A stretch of DNA of 64,000 nt from Chionoecetes opilio (Eukaryota; Arthropoda; Malacostraca; Decapoda; Majidae): positions 92,001 through 156,000 of the forward strand of contig JACEEZ010003605.1 in NCBI GenBank assembly GCA_016584305.1, written 5' to 3'. Below are positions 35,644 through 46,659 of the stretch, piece after piece. Below the pieces are notes generated by a model. That model searched no databases. It was not told where the DNA came from and saw only the letters and a program-made list of their open reading frames with translations. A program made the translations under genes and the position numbers. How positions within the stretch are numbered: the first letter of the stretch is position 1; every line of letters starts with the position of its first letter.

Positions 35644-38340
35644 AGTAGGGTGTCCAAGATCATAGGGGGAAAAAGAAACATGTTTTTTACTTGCTCGTGT
35701 TTTACTTCTGTCACACATGCATAAGAGAGTTCCTGTGAAATTAGAGAAATTTGGAGAATATTAGGGGTCGCGAAAAATTTGAAAAATTTTTTCTAATAAC
35801 CTCAAAAACAAAGAAAAACTCAAAAAACATCCAATTTTTTTAGAAAGAATTTTAAAAGGGAAACCAAAACAGCGTTTTCATTTTTTTCCATTCAGAAAGC
35901 CTTCTTTTGAAGGTTCCTCCTTCTTTTCCCGCCCAATTTCCCCGATGGTGGGGACTAACTGGAGGAGTACTTCTCCTGTGTGCGGGCCGACTTCGGGGAA
36001 ACCCCAGTAGCGCTGGACTAGGGATGCCCCGCTCCGTGGCATCGTTGACCACTCGGGGCCCCCAAGTGCCCGTTTCCGACGTCCTTGAATGGGTTTCGTC
36101 CCCTCCCACATGCCGGGTCCTTTGCCAGGAAGCCCTCGTCCCGTCGATTTTGAAAAGACCGTGTCTTCGAAGTGACGAAGGCGAGAGGGGAAGACCTCGT
36201 CATCTTTTTTCCCTCAATCGCTTGATTTTCCTTCTTCGAGGCGGGCTTGTCCAATGCCTTGACATCTGCTTCTTCTCCTCCACATCAATCCTTGAGTCAA
36301 AAGCCAGTCCCGCGTTTTCCTCGAACGTCCCAAACGGTGGCTCGCAGGCTTGTTCTGCTGCCTTGGCAACGGTTTGGTCAGGGTATGTCTTGAGGATCTC
36401 GAGAAACACGTCTTTCAACGGAGCTTTCACAGAGATCGGTGCCTCATGCCATTGCTTGCAGTACACCGAGCAACGAAGAGGGCCACTCGTTCCACCCCGG
36501 CCTTCTCTCGACAGTCAGCACAGCTGGGATTTAGCATCTGAAGCTTGAGGCAGTAGATGGCCTTGCCATCCACCGGGCTGAGGGAGAGCCCCGGACGGCG
36601 GAATGGTTTGGCTGGACCTTCCACCGGGGAGGAACAGGTAGGAGAGACGGAGAAGTTCTTCTAGTCCTCCCTGGGAGGTCTTCGAAAACAGGGGCCTCTT
36701 CGGGAAAGGCCAATGCGTCGCCCTTTTCAGCTTTGCTGGCCAGTGTCATTGGGGGGCAAGAACTCTACGAGGTCCCTCCGATGTTTCCACCGTCTCTCTC
36801 GGCGAGGAATCCACGAAGGACCATCGATCACGGAGTCGTTTGAAGATTCCAATGTCAGGGACCAGAGGAAGAGCCTTCGAAGACATCCTTGAGGATCACC
36901 CCGGGACATGATGGCGGCAGGCCAACCAAAGCAAGCTTCGTCCGAGTTCTTGCTCAATCCGATGCAAGCACCTTGCACCATGCCAGTGTTCGAAGCCATG
37001 GTGTCGAAACGGAAGGCGATGATCTGTCCCTGATGCCCGCTTCGTCCACCTCCTTCAAGACCACTGCAGCCACGTTTCTGCCAGTCGAATCCGAGCTTGC
37101 CTGGACCCAAGAAGGAACTCGGCGTCATCTTCCCCCCGTGAGGAGGACGGCGATGCGGTCCTCCGTATCGCCAGAGAGGGACGGGAGGAGTTTTTTTCCC
37201 TCCCAATGCAGGACCAACCTCTCAGGTATCTCCTGGTTCCGCAGTTCCCCAAACTTCTCGGTGGCTTGCTCTCTCCCCCCAATTCGTGCTCGATGGACCG
37301 TGCTGTTCGAGACAGCCATACTCTCAATGTCCATTCCAAGAACTTGAGCGGTAGCTGCGAACGTTGACGTTGCTTGCCCGCACCGACAACTTTCTCGATC
37401 CCAAGTTGAAATGAGGTTAAGATCCTTCACGGAGATCGATGGCGACTGTTTGAGTTTTTCCTCTGGCTTCGGGATCCACGAGCCGGTGATGACGTCGTCG
37501 ACACAGGACTGCTGCTGCTGCTACTGCTTTGGCTTGGGATTTCCGCCCTTGCAGTCAGCCTGGCAATGTCGCTGTCTTCACGTTCCCGGAGCCGCTTGAG
37601 TCGAGTTTTCCCCGCTCGACCTGCTTCTCCACCTTCTTCGCGGGCACGAGGTCAATTCCAGCCATGAATGATTCCCCTCTGTCTTCTCTCTGACTCCGTA
37701 GAACTTTCCCTTTTCCTCGTCCATCACGTCTGCCCGTTGGAGAGAGGAGGAGTGTGCGAGGTCGAAGATTTCTTGGAGGTCTCCTTTGAAAATCTCCTCA
37801 TCCATACGATGTTTTGGCCTGTCTTTGTTCTTGTTCTTCTTGAGGTCATTGTACGCCTTTACCAGCTTTGACAGCTTCGTGCCGGCGTGTATTACTGTAG
37901 TTGTCGGAATCCCGGCGCGCGACCAGAAGGGGAGAACCTTCTCCACCACCGCTTTCCTGCTCCCGCTCTGCTCTGCGCTCTGCTGCTGCTCCCGGTCTTC
38001 CCTATCTCATCTCCCGGTGGTGGTGGTAGTAGCGGAGGAGGACCTGCTCCTTCGATGGTAGCCGGGCTCCGATGATTTCATCGATTGGAGCCTTGTCGAT
38101 CAGCCAAAGATTACTAGCGGCTCTTGTTGCCATGTTGATAACCTGAGGGAGAAAAAAAGTGGAAATTTAGAAAAATCCTGAAATTCGAGTCACGTCACCT
38201 AAATGTTCACTTTGTCGGGACCCCTAAATATTACTCAATTCGCCCAAAATTTCAACGCAATACTGTTTTACTATGAGAGAACCGGAATAACACACGAGCG
38301 TGCAACATTTCAAAACTTTTGCATTTTGGGACACCCTACT
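35644..38340 (-). mobile_element. 2.7-kb element with TSD GTAG and 12-bp TIR
   Basis: It begins AGTAGGGTGTCC at 35644 and ends with its complement GGACACCCTACT at 38340. The 4 bases GTAG stand at 35640-35643 and at 38341-38344. A decayed coding region fills the minus strand (38133 to about 35880). The superfamily is not identified; a 4-bp duplication fits few described DNA-transposon groups. Confidence 0.8.
35880..38133 (-). pseudogene. uncharacterised repeat-associated protein, decayed
   Basis: On the minus strand the ATG at 38133 follows an acceptor-like site (TTTTTCTCCCTCAG). The N-terminus (SNLWLIDKAPIDEIIGARLP, then EKVLPFWSRAGIPTTTV, LVKAYNDLKKNKNK, LQEIFDLAHSSSL) and the middle (STVHRARIGGREQAT, ERLVLHWEGKKLLPSLSGDT, FDTMASNTGMVQGACIGL) match a family of uncharacterised proteins that I recognise as abundant in arthropod and other invertebrate genomes. 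The FDTMASN segment, with Asp in a beta-strand-like context, and a later ARWMA segment (near 36560) suggest an RNase H-like fold, but I cannot name catalytic residues with confidence. The frame changes several times (near 38040, 37960, 37580-37430, 37125, 36740 and 36480). It is surrounded by TIRs and a 4-bp duplication, so transposase function is inferred. Confidence 0.6.
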
Positions 38341-38371
38341 GTAGAGTACACATTCAATGTGGGCACTACAT

Positions 38372-38389
38372 ATATATATATATATATAA
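38372..38389. repeat. short TA microsatellite
   Basis: A short TA array lies between the 35644-38340 element and SINE-B. Confidence 0.9.
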
Positions 38390-38424
38390 GCAATGACATA
38401 ATTTGCTCTCGCACCCACAGTTAT

Positions 38425-38726
38425 AAAAGTAAAGTAAAGTTGGGGGCATAAGTTATGCTGCACGAGGCCTCGGTGCTCATCTCCGTCGCATTAGCCTTTG
38501 AGCCTGTGGTGGGTGACAAACCGTTACCCCGGGACACAGGGCTAGTGTGACATCTGGGTTACCACAATTACCTTCCACAGGTTTCCCGACGTACCCATTT
38601 ATCCACCCCGAAAGGAAGGATGAACAGCTGGTTGGGCTGGCCGCTGACTTGCTCTGGCCCGGATTCGAACCAGGGCCCGCAGATTTGTAGCTAGGCGCGC
38701 TAGCCACTACACCACGGAGGCAACAA
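38425..38726 (-). mobile_element. SINE-B copy 1 (tRNA-derived) with 10-bp TSD
   Basis: On the minus strand, a tRNA-like head reads GTGGTGTAGTGGCTAGCGC (A box) and CCTGGTTCGAATCC (B box). The body ends in ATGCCCCCAACTTTAC-type sequence. The 10 bases CCACAGTTAT occur at 38415-38424 and at 38727-38736, a target duplication. A second copy lies at 57247-57500 in the opposite orientation. Confidence 0.85.
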
Positions 38727-38736
38727 CCACAGTTAT

Positions 38737-40090
38737 GAATCCTCAGAATTTTCTACCATCTGGCTTCAACTTCAATATCACTCTCTTACTGAATTCATCT
38801 TGGCTGTATATCTCTCACCTAACTTCTCAAACAATTTAAAGTTTTTCAACTATTTAACTACAAAATTGGAGCACATCTTAACTCATTTTCTTTTTGCTGC
38901 AGTCTCCGTTCCTGGGGATTTCAATGCTCACCATCAACTTTGGCTATCATCCTCTTTCACAGACCAACCTAGTGAACAAGCCTTCAACTTTGCTAACCTT
39001 CATGACTTAGAGCAGCTGGTGCAGCACCCTACTCAAATTCCTGACCACCTTGGAGACACGACCAACATTCTTGACCTTTTCCTAACCTCTTACCCATCAG
39101 CTTACTCTTGTTAAACTAGTCTCTCCATTGGGCTCCTCTAATCACAATTATATTTCCGTAACTTGTCCTAACACTCCGGTGCTGCCTTAGGACCCACCTA
39201 AGCGGAGGTACTTCTAGCATTACACCTCAGCTAGGTGTGAGGACCTAAGGCAGTAGGCTACTACTCTGATTTTCCATGAAATTATTATTGCTTCCGTGTC
39301 AGAGATCCATCTCTTTGTGCAGAGCGCATAACTTAGGTCATTGTCTCTGGCATGGAGGCGTACATTCCACAGACTTTCTCTAGTCCTAAAGCCCACAAAC
39401 TTTGGTTTAAAACCTTGTTCTCATGCTTTACAAGAGAGAGAAGCAGCTCACAGATGGTACCATAACCATCCATCTTCTGAAACTCATACTCTTAATATTT
39501 CTGCACATAATCATGCCAAATCTATTCTTCAACTTAGCAGAAACTCCTTCATCAATAAAAAATGACAAAATCTTTCTGGATCAAATTCCTCTCGTGATTT
39601 CTGGCACCTAGCCAAAAACATCTCTAACAATTTTCTTCTTCATCTTTCCCTCCTATGCTTCACTCAGATGACTCCACAGCCATTTAATCTATTTCTAAAG
39701 CTGGACTCTGTGCTCAAACCGTAGCTCAAAATTCCACTTTGGATGATGAAGGGCCTATTCTTCCTTCTCCTCCTGACTATATTAGGCCTGTTATTGAGAT
39801 CGTTTGCAATAATGCTTTCTATGCAATCTCTGGCCTAGATCCTCGGAAGGCTTAGTCCTGACAGAGTCCTTCCAATTGTTCTCATAAACTGTGTTTCTGT
39901 GTTTGCACCCTGCCTAGTCAAACTTTTCTGACTTTGTCTATCTACTTCTACCTTTCCTTCTTAATGAAAGTTTGCTCACATTCAATCTGTTCCTAAGGAG
40001 GGTGACCGTTCTAATCCTTCAAACTACCATCCTATAGCTTTGACTTCCTGCCATTCTAAAGTTTTAAATCTATTCTTAATAAGAAGATTC
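38737..40090 (+). pseudogene. LINE-2x endonuclease and partial reverse transcriptase, decayed
   Basis: Plus-strand pieces give an endonuclease segment ([11 protein letters not shown], then [15 protein letters not shown], then [16 protein letters not shown] at 38800-39110), a linker (AWRRTFHRLSL, then HNHAKSILQLSRNSFINKK at 39341-39562) and the first reverse-transcriptase block (PKEGDRSNPSNYHPIALTSC near 39990-40040). The GDFN box of the AP-type endonuclease is intact but frames change repeatedly and about ten stops intervene. The 3' part is lost at about 40090, where TTAACCCCCTAAGTGCC begins. It belongs to the same family as the C-terminal fragments at 29230 and 32222. Confidence 0.8.
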
Positions 40091-40676
40091 TTAACCCCCT
40101 AAGTGCCAGCAAGTTTGGAATCAGGTGACTTTTCCAGTGCCAGACGATTTTCAATTTTCTTTTATTTAATAAATCGATGGGGATGCGAATTAAAAAAAAA
40201 AAAAAAAAAAACGCTCACCTCGACCAAATTTTGGTGAAAACTGGGCCTTCAAGATCCGGCTGGGTGGTGAAAAGCTGTGTATGATTTTTGTAGACTTTAT
40301 TGCCGTATTGGAGTTTTGCGGGCGACTTGCAAGTGCTCTCAGCAACTTGTTTGGATGGACACACATATTCGAGGTAGTGCAGAGGTAAGTAGGCACTATG
40401 TTTCGTACGCATACGTATCATTGTGGTTTACACACAAGCACGAGAGGAACCATGGTTACGCAAAGTCAATAAATCACGTTTTAGTTCCTTTTTTTTTTTT
40501 TTCTTCTTTATATTATATATTGAGGGCACTTGCCTTATTTCAGGAGTGATTACAGACTACTTTGACTATCTTTGAGAGCCCACTACATGGTTTCTCTATG
40601 GGTGGAAAACAAAAACTGATTGGTAGGCCAATCACCCACTTTTTTCTATTTTTCATTATTGATCTTCTCAATCTAA
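40091..40676. other. unassigned stretch with poly-A run
   Basis: TTAACCCCCTAAGTGCCAGC at its start resembles a piggyBac-type end, but no partner end was seen. A poly-A run lies at about 40192-40210 and a poly-T run at 40488-40501. No gene was found. Confidence 0.5.
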
Positions 40677-41961
40677 GGGCCGATTTCTCAGTCTTTTGGT
40701 AAGCTCCCTAACCAAAAGCCTTACCAACCTGGTAAAATTCCTTACTAACAACGAGATCCGATTTCTCAGTGGCTGTTTTCGTGAACCAGGAGCTCCCTAA
40801 CCTGGTAAGGATCCCAACGAAACAAAGACGGCAGATTCGTTACTGTTGGTATGCCTGAGTGGCGGAAAATGTAAACATTCCATCCAAAGACAGTAAAGAA
40901 TTACTATTTACACACATATAAATAATAACAAGGATTATATATAATAGTCTACTTTAATTTATTATTTATATTTTGTTATTTATATATTTATTTTATTTTC
41001 ATTTATAATTCTTACTTTTATTTATATATTATATGTGTATTTTGTGGCGGCAGAATTGTGCAAAATTTTACTCTTTTAAAAAAAAGCCCCGCCCCTGCTT
41101 GCCATCACAAAATACGATTGTAGCGCTGCCAAAACACTTTCTAGATGTTGGCGGGAGTAAAAGTGTCGTACACTTTATTACCTCTTGCAGAGGCTCAAGG
41201 AACATAGTTAAGGTTGACATTATTGAAGGCACAGCAAAGAGTAGTAGCGTGACTGTCAGTATTACACATCTATATCTTATTGCTTTGAGCTCCTAGAATG
41301 GCCTAGCATCGTTTTCTAACTTATGGATGGACTTGATATCAAACTGAAATGTTTAGGGCGCTTTGGAAATATTATTTCAATATTTATTTGTTACACAGCC
41401 ATTTCACGATGTGTGTCGAGGATGTTTAATGCTTTCATGCACATGTGTGTACATACCTACATCTACGTTTCCTTATATACCAATTATTCTTTGCCTAAAG
41501 CTCGATGAATGCTGGTTGTGACTCATCCTCTAGTGCATCTCGCCCCTATCGCCCCTCTTATGTTGATAGTATTCGCGTATTAACGCAGTATATGCCTCCT
41601 TCATCAGTCACGACATGATTGTTGTGGATAGCTGCCATGATATCTGTTAGTGTGGGAGGCTGCAGTCTCTTCCTCATAAATCTGCACGTGGTTGAGGCTG
41701 TGGGAGAGCGAGGCTCAACGAGGTCCACACCGAGGCGATGTGGAGAGTGACTGAGAAAATGTTCGTATTCATGCCCTGCAATAGGGCTCCTAAAAGACTC
41801 TTTTTGTGTTATATGACATATATACCAAATATATTACATTTCTATTGCAATTGTAATATCACTTATGAATATATTTAAGTATTTGATTATACAGTAAAAC
41901 CCTTATAACTCGGCACTGTATAACTCGGAATTTGATATAACTCGGCATGGCAAAGACTAAT

Positions 41962-42007
<46 letters not shown>

Positions 42008-42029
42008 CCTCCCCCCCCCACCCCCCCAC

Positions 42030-42089
<60 letters not shown>

Positions 42090-42421
42090 TGCCCATAGCA
42101 CATGTAGGCAGTGAGCTCCAGGGGTGGAATGATAGGCCCTGGAGGCTCACTCGAGGGCTGTGATGGTTGGCCCGCCCGCGCCCGTGGTGGCGCAGGCAGG
42201 ATTGTTATAGTGACGCCTGTGATTAGAGGCCTCATGCCGCCCCTTGTGAACTCCCATGCTCTCACAGTCGAAGGTTAGAGTTAATGGACAGGGCATGTGG
42301 GTGTTCTTAGGCCACTCGACGGTGCAAAAGATTTCAAGTGGATTTATGGGTCTCACATCGGGATCGAACTCGGGTCTTCGAGAACGCCACTCGGTGACGC
42401 TAACCACTCTGCTACCGCCTC
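41962..42421 (-). mobile_element. SINE-A in PogoA copy 2
   Basis: On the minus strand the head reads GAGGCGGTAGCAGAGTGGTT (A-box region) and GAGTTCGATCC (B box); the body matches the other SINE-A copies and the tail is a CA array followed by about 40 A. Its position relative to the PogoA end is the same as in copies 1 and 3. Confidence 0.85.
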
Positions 42422-43131
42422 ACCTAAACTGCATCTCATGGTTTTTCACTCGGCATATCATGCCTCACAAACCCTCTTCTGTGAACATGTAAACAGAAAG
42501 TTGGCAAAAAATAATGTATCTCGGCATATTGATGTTATAACTGGCATCTCTTCGCTTACACTCTGCATATCGTCAGTCGCATAAAGTCGTATTTTTGTCC
42601 TTTGATCTTTTCCTGCAAGCTCAGGCTCTTCAATTTCATTCCCTTCCTGCTGGAGACACCCTTGCGTGATGGAGCTGACATCTTGAAAAACAGTACTGTA
42701 TGATGTAATCCCAAAAAACACGTTAAAATAGGTGGCCAAAGTTAAAGCAAAGGTCGCGGAAACCAGCGTGAGGCTGTCAGCTGCTGAGCGGTGTTTATGT
42801 AGTCCCCAAGCAACCGTCTTGGATACGAATCTCCGTTTTTGTCGCAATTGAAAAAGGATTGGTTTCTGCTTCAAAAACACAAAAGCTTGGTAGGAAGCCG
42901 AAATAATAATCAATTGCAAAACATTGCAAACAATATCACAAGAGTATAGTATAACACACATTTCAGCAAGTGTTAATTGGATTGGGTGTCGTAATCCAAA
43001 GGACGGTGCTTGGATGATGGGACGGACCAAAAACACGGCTCAAGCCTACGCACTGGGTCCGACCTTTGCTGTACTTTGCCACCTATTTTAGGTGTTTTGG
43101 GATTAACATCATACAGTTACTGTATACAAGG

Positions 43132-43305
43132 ATGTGAGCTCCATCACGCAAGGGTGTTCTCCATGCAGGAAGGGAATGAAATTGAAGAGCCTGAGCTGCA
43201 GGAAAAGATGAAAGTTGCTGGCAAGGATGGATGCAAGGTGCGTCCATGTCTGTGCATTGGTGCTGAGTTTTGATATCAAAATCCAGCAGCATTCTGCCGT
43301 CATTG
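43132..43305 (+). pseudogene. pogo/Tigger transposase first exon (PogoA copy 2)
   Basis: The ATG at 43132 is followed at once by TGA, where copy 3 has TCA. The rest keeps the helix-turn-helix segment in pieces (KMKVAGKD-like, then AEF-DIK) with indels. The exon again ends in GTAAG (43306), a splice donor shared with copies 1 and 3. It cannot be translated as it stands and no catalytic domain is nearby. Confidence 0.55.
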
Positions 43306-43558
43306 GTAAGTGTAGTTTTATGCTTTTACAGTACTGTATTTCCTTTTTTTTTTTTTTTTTTTTTTACTTTTTTAACCCACAATTATATAACCCATATCGA
43401 GGAGGAGGACCATTGAATAACTCGGCACATTGAATAACTCGCAAGGGCCAGAGCCCCTATCGTGCCGAGTTATAAGGGTTTACTGTACAGTAAAAAGCTT
43501 ATAACTCGGCACTGTATAAATCGGAATTTGATATAACTCGGGCAGGCAAAGGGCAAAA

Positions 43559-43613
43559 AATTTTTTTTTTTTTTTTTCATTATATATATATATAGGATAT
43601 ATATATATATTAT

Positions 43614-43661
<48 letters not shown>

Positions 43662-44312
43662 TTTTTACAACCTATACTATAGTGCGTTTGTTGTAGGCAG
43701 TGAAACATACAGGGGTGGGTGGTAGGCCTGAGCTAACTCGAGGCTGTGATGGTGGCCTTCGCCAGTGGTGGGCGCAGGCATGATGGGTATAGTGACGCCA
43801 GGGGCCGGACAAGAGGCTGTGGGGCCCTGGGGCTCAGCTTTTGTGGGGTGCCCTATTATTCGCACGAAAATTAAGCACTTTTGGGGTATTTTGAGGCCTA
43901 TGTTTGGCAAAGGAACATTAATGCATAGACTGGTATTCAGAGATAAAGGATGAAAACAGAGACAGGCAAATATGTGTGTGGTTTTGTAATGCCAATATTT
44001 TTTACTTATTATGCTTAAAGCTAATATACATATGGGGGGGCCCTTTTGGTGGGGGGCCCTGGGGAAAGAGCCCGGTAGCCCCCCCCCTTAATACGGCCCT
44101 GGACTGACGCCTGTGATTAGCAGGTCAGCCGCCCACTGTGTTCTCCCAGGCAATCACAGTCGAAGGTGGACGTACATGGACAGGGCATGTGGGTGTTCTT
44201 AGACCAACTCAACGGTGCAGAAAGATTTCAAGTGGATTTTATGGGTCTCACTCGGGATCGAACTCGGTCTTCGAGAACGCCACTCGTTGAGCTTAACCAC
44301 TCTGCTACCGAG
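43559..44312 (-). mobile_element. SINE-A in PogoA copy 3, interrupted
   Basis: The minus-strand head (GGTAGCAGAGTGGTTAAGC, then GAGTTCGATCC) and body match the other SINE-A copies. A hAT-like MITE at 43799-44102 splits the body at the AGTGACGC word. The tail side has a TA array and poly-T. Confidence 0.75.
43799..44102. mobile_element. hAT-like MITE, about 300 bp
   Basis: Left end CAGGGGCCGGAC and right end ATACGGCCCTGG are imperfect inverted copies. AGTGACGC at 43791-43798 and ACTGACGC at 44103-44110 form an 8-bp duplication with one mismatch. Other SINE-A copies show the uninterrupted site. No coding. Confidence 0.7.
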
Positions 44313-44994
44313 GTCCTAAAGTGCCATCTCATGCGTTTTCACTCGGCATATCATGCCTCACAAGCTCTTGTGTGAACTGTAACACAGAAAGTACGGGCAA
44401 AAAATAAGATATCTCGGCATATGAGGTTATAACTGCATCTCTTCGCTTAACACTCGGCATTTCGTCAGTCGCCATAAAGTGTATTTTTGTCCTTTTGATC
44501 TTTTCCTGCAGGCTCAGGCTCTTCAATTTCATTCCTTCTGCTGGAGAAACCCTTGCGTTGATGGAGCTGACATTTGAAATACATACTACGTATGATGTAA
44601 TCCAAAACACGTTTAAAAATAAGTGGCAAAGTAAAGCAAAGGTCGGGAAAGAGCATGTCGGCTGTAGCTGGAGCACGGTTTATGGCGTTCAAAGCACCCG
44701 GTGGATACAAAGCCGTTTTTGTCGAAAATTGAAAAAGGTATTTGGTTCTAGCTTCAAAAACCACAACAAGCTTGGGTAGGAGCCGAAATAATAATCAATT
44801 GCACAACATGAAACAATATCACAAAGTAGTATACACACATTCGCAAGTGTTATTGGATGGGATTCGTCATCCAGACGGTGCTTGGACGACAAAAAACACG
44901 GCGAAGCTACGTACCTGGTTCCTGGACCTTTGCTGTAATTTTGCCACCTATTTTACGTGTTTTGGGATTACATCATACAGTACTGTATATCAAG

Positions 44995-45168
44995 ATGTCA
45001 GCTCCATCACGCAAGGGTGTTGCCAGCAGGAAGGGAATGACATTGAAGAGCCTGAGCCTGCAGAAAAAGGTGAAAGTGCTGGCAAGGATGGATGCAGGTG
45101 CGTCCATGCATGCTATTTGTGCTGAGTTTGATATCAAATCCAGTACATTCCATTCTACCCGTTCATTG
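44995..45168 (+). pseudogene. pogo/Tigger transposase first exon (PogoA copy 3), intact frame
   Basis: From the ATG at 44995 the frame is open for exactly 58 codons to a GTAAGT donor at 45169. It reads MSAPSRKGVASRKGMTLKSL, then QKKVKVLARMDAGASMHAIC, then AEFDIKSSTF, a basic start and a CENP-B-like helix-turn-helix of pogo/Tigger transposases. The rest of the transposase is absent from the element, which ends 150 bases later. It is the best-preserved of the three first exons. If spliced to a downstream host exon it would provide a DNA-binding module for PogoA ends; that is speculation. Confidence 0.65.
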
Positions 45169-46166
45169 GTAAGTGTAGTTTTTATGCTTTTACAGTACTG
45201 TATTTACTTTTTTTTTTCTTTTTTTTCCCCATATCAGAGGAGGACATTGCATAACTCGGCACATTGAATAACTCGGCAAGGGCCAGAGCCCCTATCGTGC
45301 CGAGTTATAAGGCTTTTACTGTACTATAGCAAAAATACAACAGTTTTGACGCTAAGCCACGAACATAAACGAAGATTCGGACGGTATCAAAGTATGACGA
45401 GTATGAGGAAAAGATTTCAGATGTCGCTGCAGGATTTAATTATTATTCATGAGCTCCTACTTCCATATATTGCTGTATACATGCCATCAAAGTATCATAA
45501 CTACACCTAATTGAAAACAGTATTATTTGCATGTGGTCTTCATGCTATGAATACTGAATGAGATGATAAAATGGAAAACCTGAACATATAGCTGGGTCAT
45601 GCCCGCGGGATACCCCGGGTATGTATGAAACAGCTGCTCTGATTGGGCTTGACCTTGTCGGCTCCACTCACACCCAAATAAGGAACCGAGTGTAAAATTT
45701 TACAAATCTGAGTAGTCGATAGGTCACAAGAAGAAGGGCCACACTTCCTTGTGTGGGAGCTGTGCACTGAAAAGAGTAAAACAAAAGTTGGAGGAGCTAC
45801 AAAGTGTAAAATTTTACTCTTTCCTCGCCCGCACAAAATACGCCTATAATAACAACTTCATGTATAACTACTTTTGTATATCGTACGCATATGTACCCAC
45901 GATATTACTGAAGTATGGAAAAATATAGAGTGACAGATAAAATAATTAATCAAGGTAGATGGCAGTTAAAAATTTAAGTCATCTGCTTGACAGCTGGTGA
46001 CGTGAATTCACTGCGGTCATCCAAGTTCTTCTAAGCTTTTCTCCTTCTTTCATTAAAACACTCTAACGTGTTGATGCATTTTCTGATAATTTTTAAAATC
46101 TTATTCAGAAGAAAATATAACCAAATGGAAGAAAGAATTTGTGGTATTTGATAAATAATTGCATTA

Positions 46167-46659
46167 CAGGTTGAAGTTCCCAAACTCGGCATCCCAAGAC
46201 TCGGCAACACCCAAAACTCGGCTATGGTTCCGGATTTTCCAAAACACGGCAGAACACCCAAAACCCGGCGCGTAGTTGCCGGGTTGGCCGCTAGGTGCCA
46301 CCACACTAGGCCGCTTGGTTTCTCCCGCCAATTTGTTTGTTGTTATTGTTCAGTGGTGTTGTGACTGTAGAGTTGTGTACACTGTTATTTTGTGTACTTC
46401 TACAGGTCTGTTATTGATATTATGGCTCCCAAACGTCCAGGAACACCTACTGGTGGAAGTGAAAAGAAAAGGAAGAACAATGTGTTAACTATTTCTGAGA
46501 AAATTGACCTTTTGAAGAAGTTGGATGGCGGAACCTTAGTTTTTCAGTGATTTTCATGCTTTTTTTCCCCTTAATATATCTACGTTCTAAAAGTCGGAAA
46601 ATTCCATTACTCGGCTCGGCGCTGGTCCCGAGGTTGCCGAGTTTGGGAACTTCAACCTG
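46167..46659 (+). mobile_element. PogoI element copy 1 (493 bp)
   Basis: Ends CAGGTTGAAGTTCCCAAACT and the complementary AGTTTGGGAACTTCAACCTG are inverted copies; TA is on both sides. AAACTCGGC words recur inside. It is nearly identical to 58415-58908. It keeps the start of a transposase gene. Confidence 0.9.
46422..46550 (+). pseudogene. pogo-type transposase N-terminus (PogoI copy 1)
   Basis: A 42-codon open frame starts at the ATG at 46422, after an acceptor-like TTCTACAG. It reads MAPKRPGTPTGGSEKKRKNN, then VLTISEKIDLLKKLDGGT, the basic start and the first helix of a CENP-B-type helix-turn-helix, then runs into a stop where the internal deletion joins the right arm. The catalytic part is missing. 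A second, almost identical copy at 58670-58798 has the same end, so the deletion predates their spread. Confidence 0.7.

Larger units (their letters stand above)
41892..43485 (+). mobile_element. PogoA element copy 2
   Basis: It starts CAGTAAAACCCTTATAACTC and ends TATAAGGGTTTACTG, with TA on both sides. The AACTCGGCA word occurs three times in the left end and again in the right. From left to right it contains a poly-T tract, a CA array, a minus-strand SINE-A, an inverted copy of part of the transposase leader, and the transposase first exon. Confidence 0.85.
43488..45321 (+). mobile_element. PogoA element copy 3, abutting copy 2
   Basis: It starts CAGTAAAAAGCTTATAACTC directly after the TA that ends copy 2 and finishes TATAAGGCTTTTACTG, followed by TA. 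It has the same internal order as copy 2, with an extra TA array (43581-43657) and a hAT-like MITE inside its SINE-A. Confidence 0.85.

Noticed and set aside
35907..36548. 213-codon plus-strand frame
   Set aside because: It is the opposite strand of a recognisable minus-strand protein family.
40094..40115. TTAACCCCCTAAGTGCC as a piggyBac end
   Set aside because: No matching inverted end with TTAA was found in the neighbourhood.
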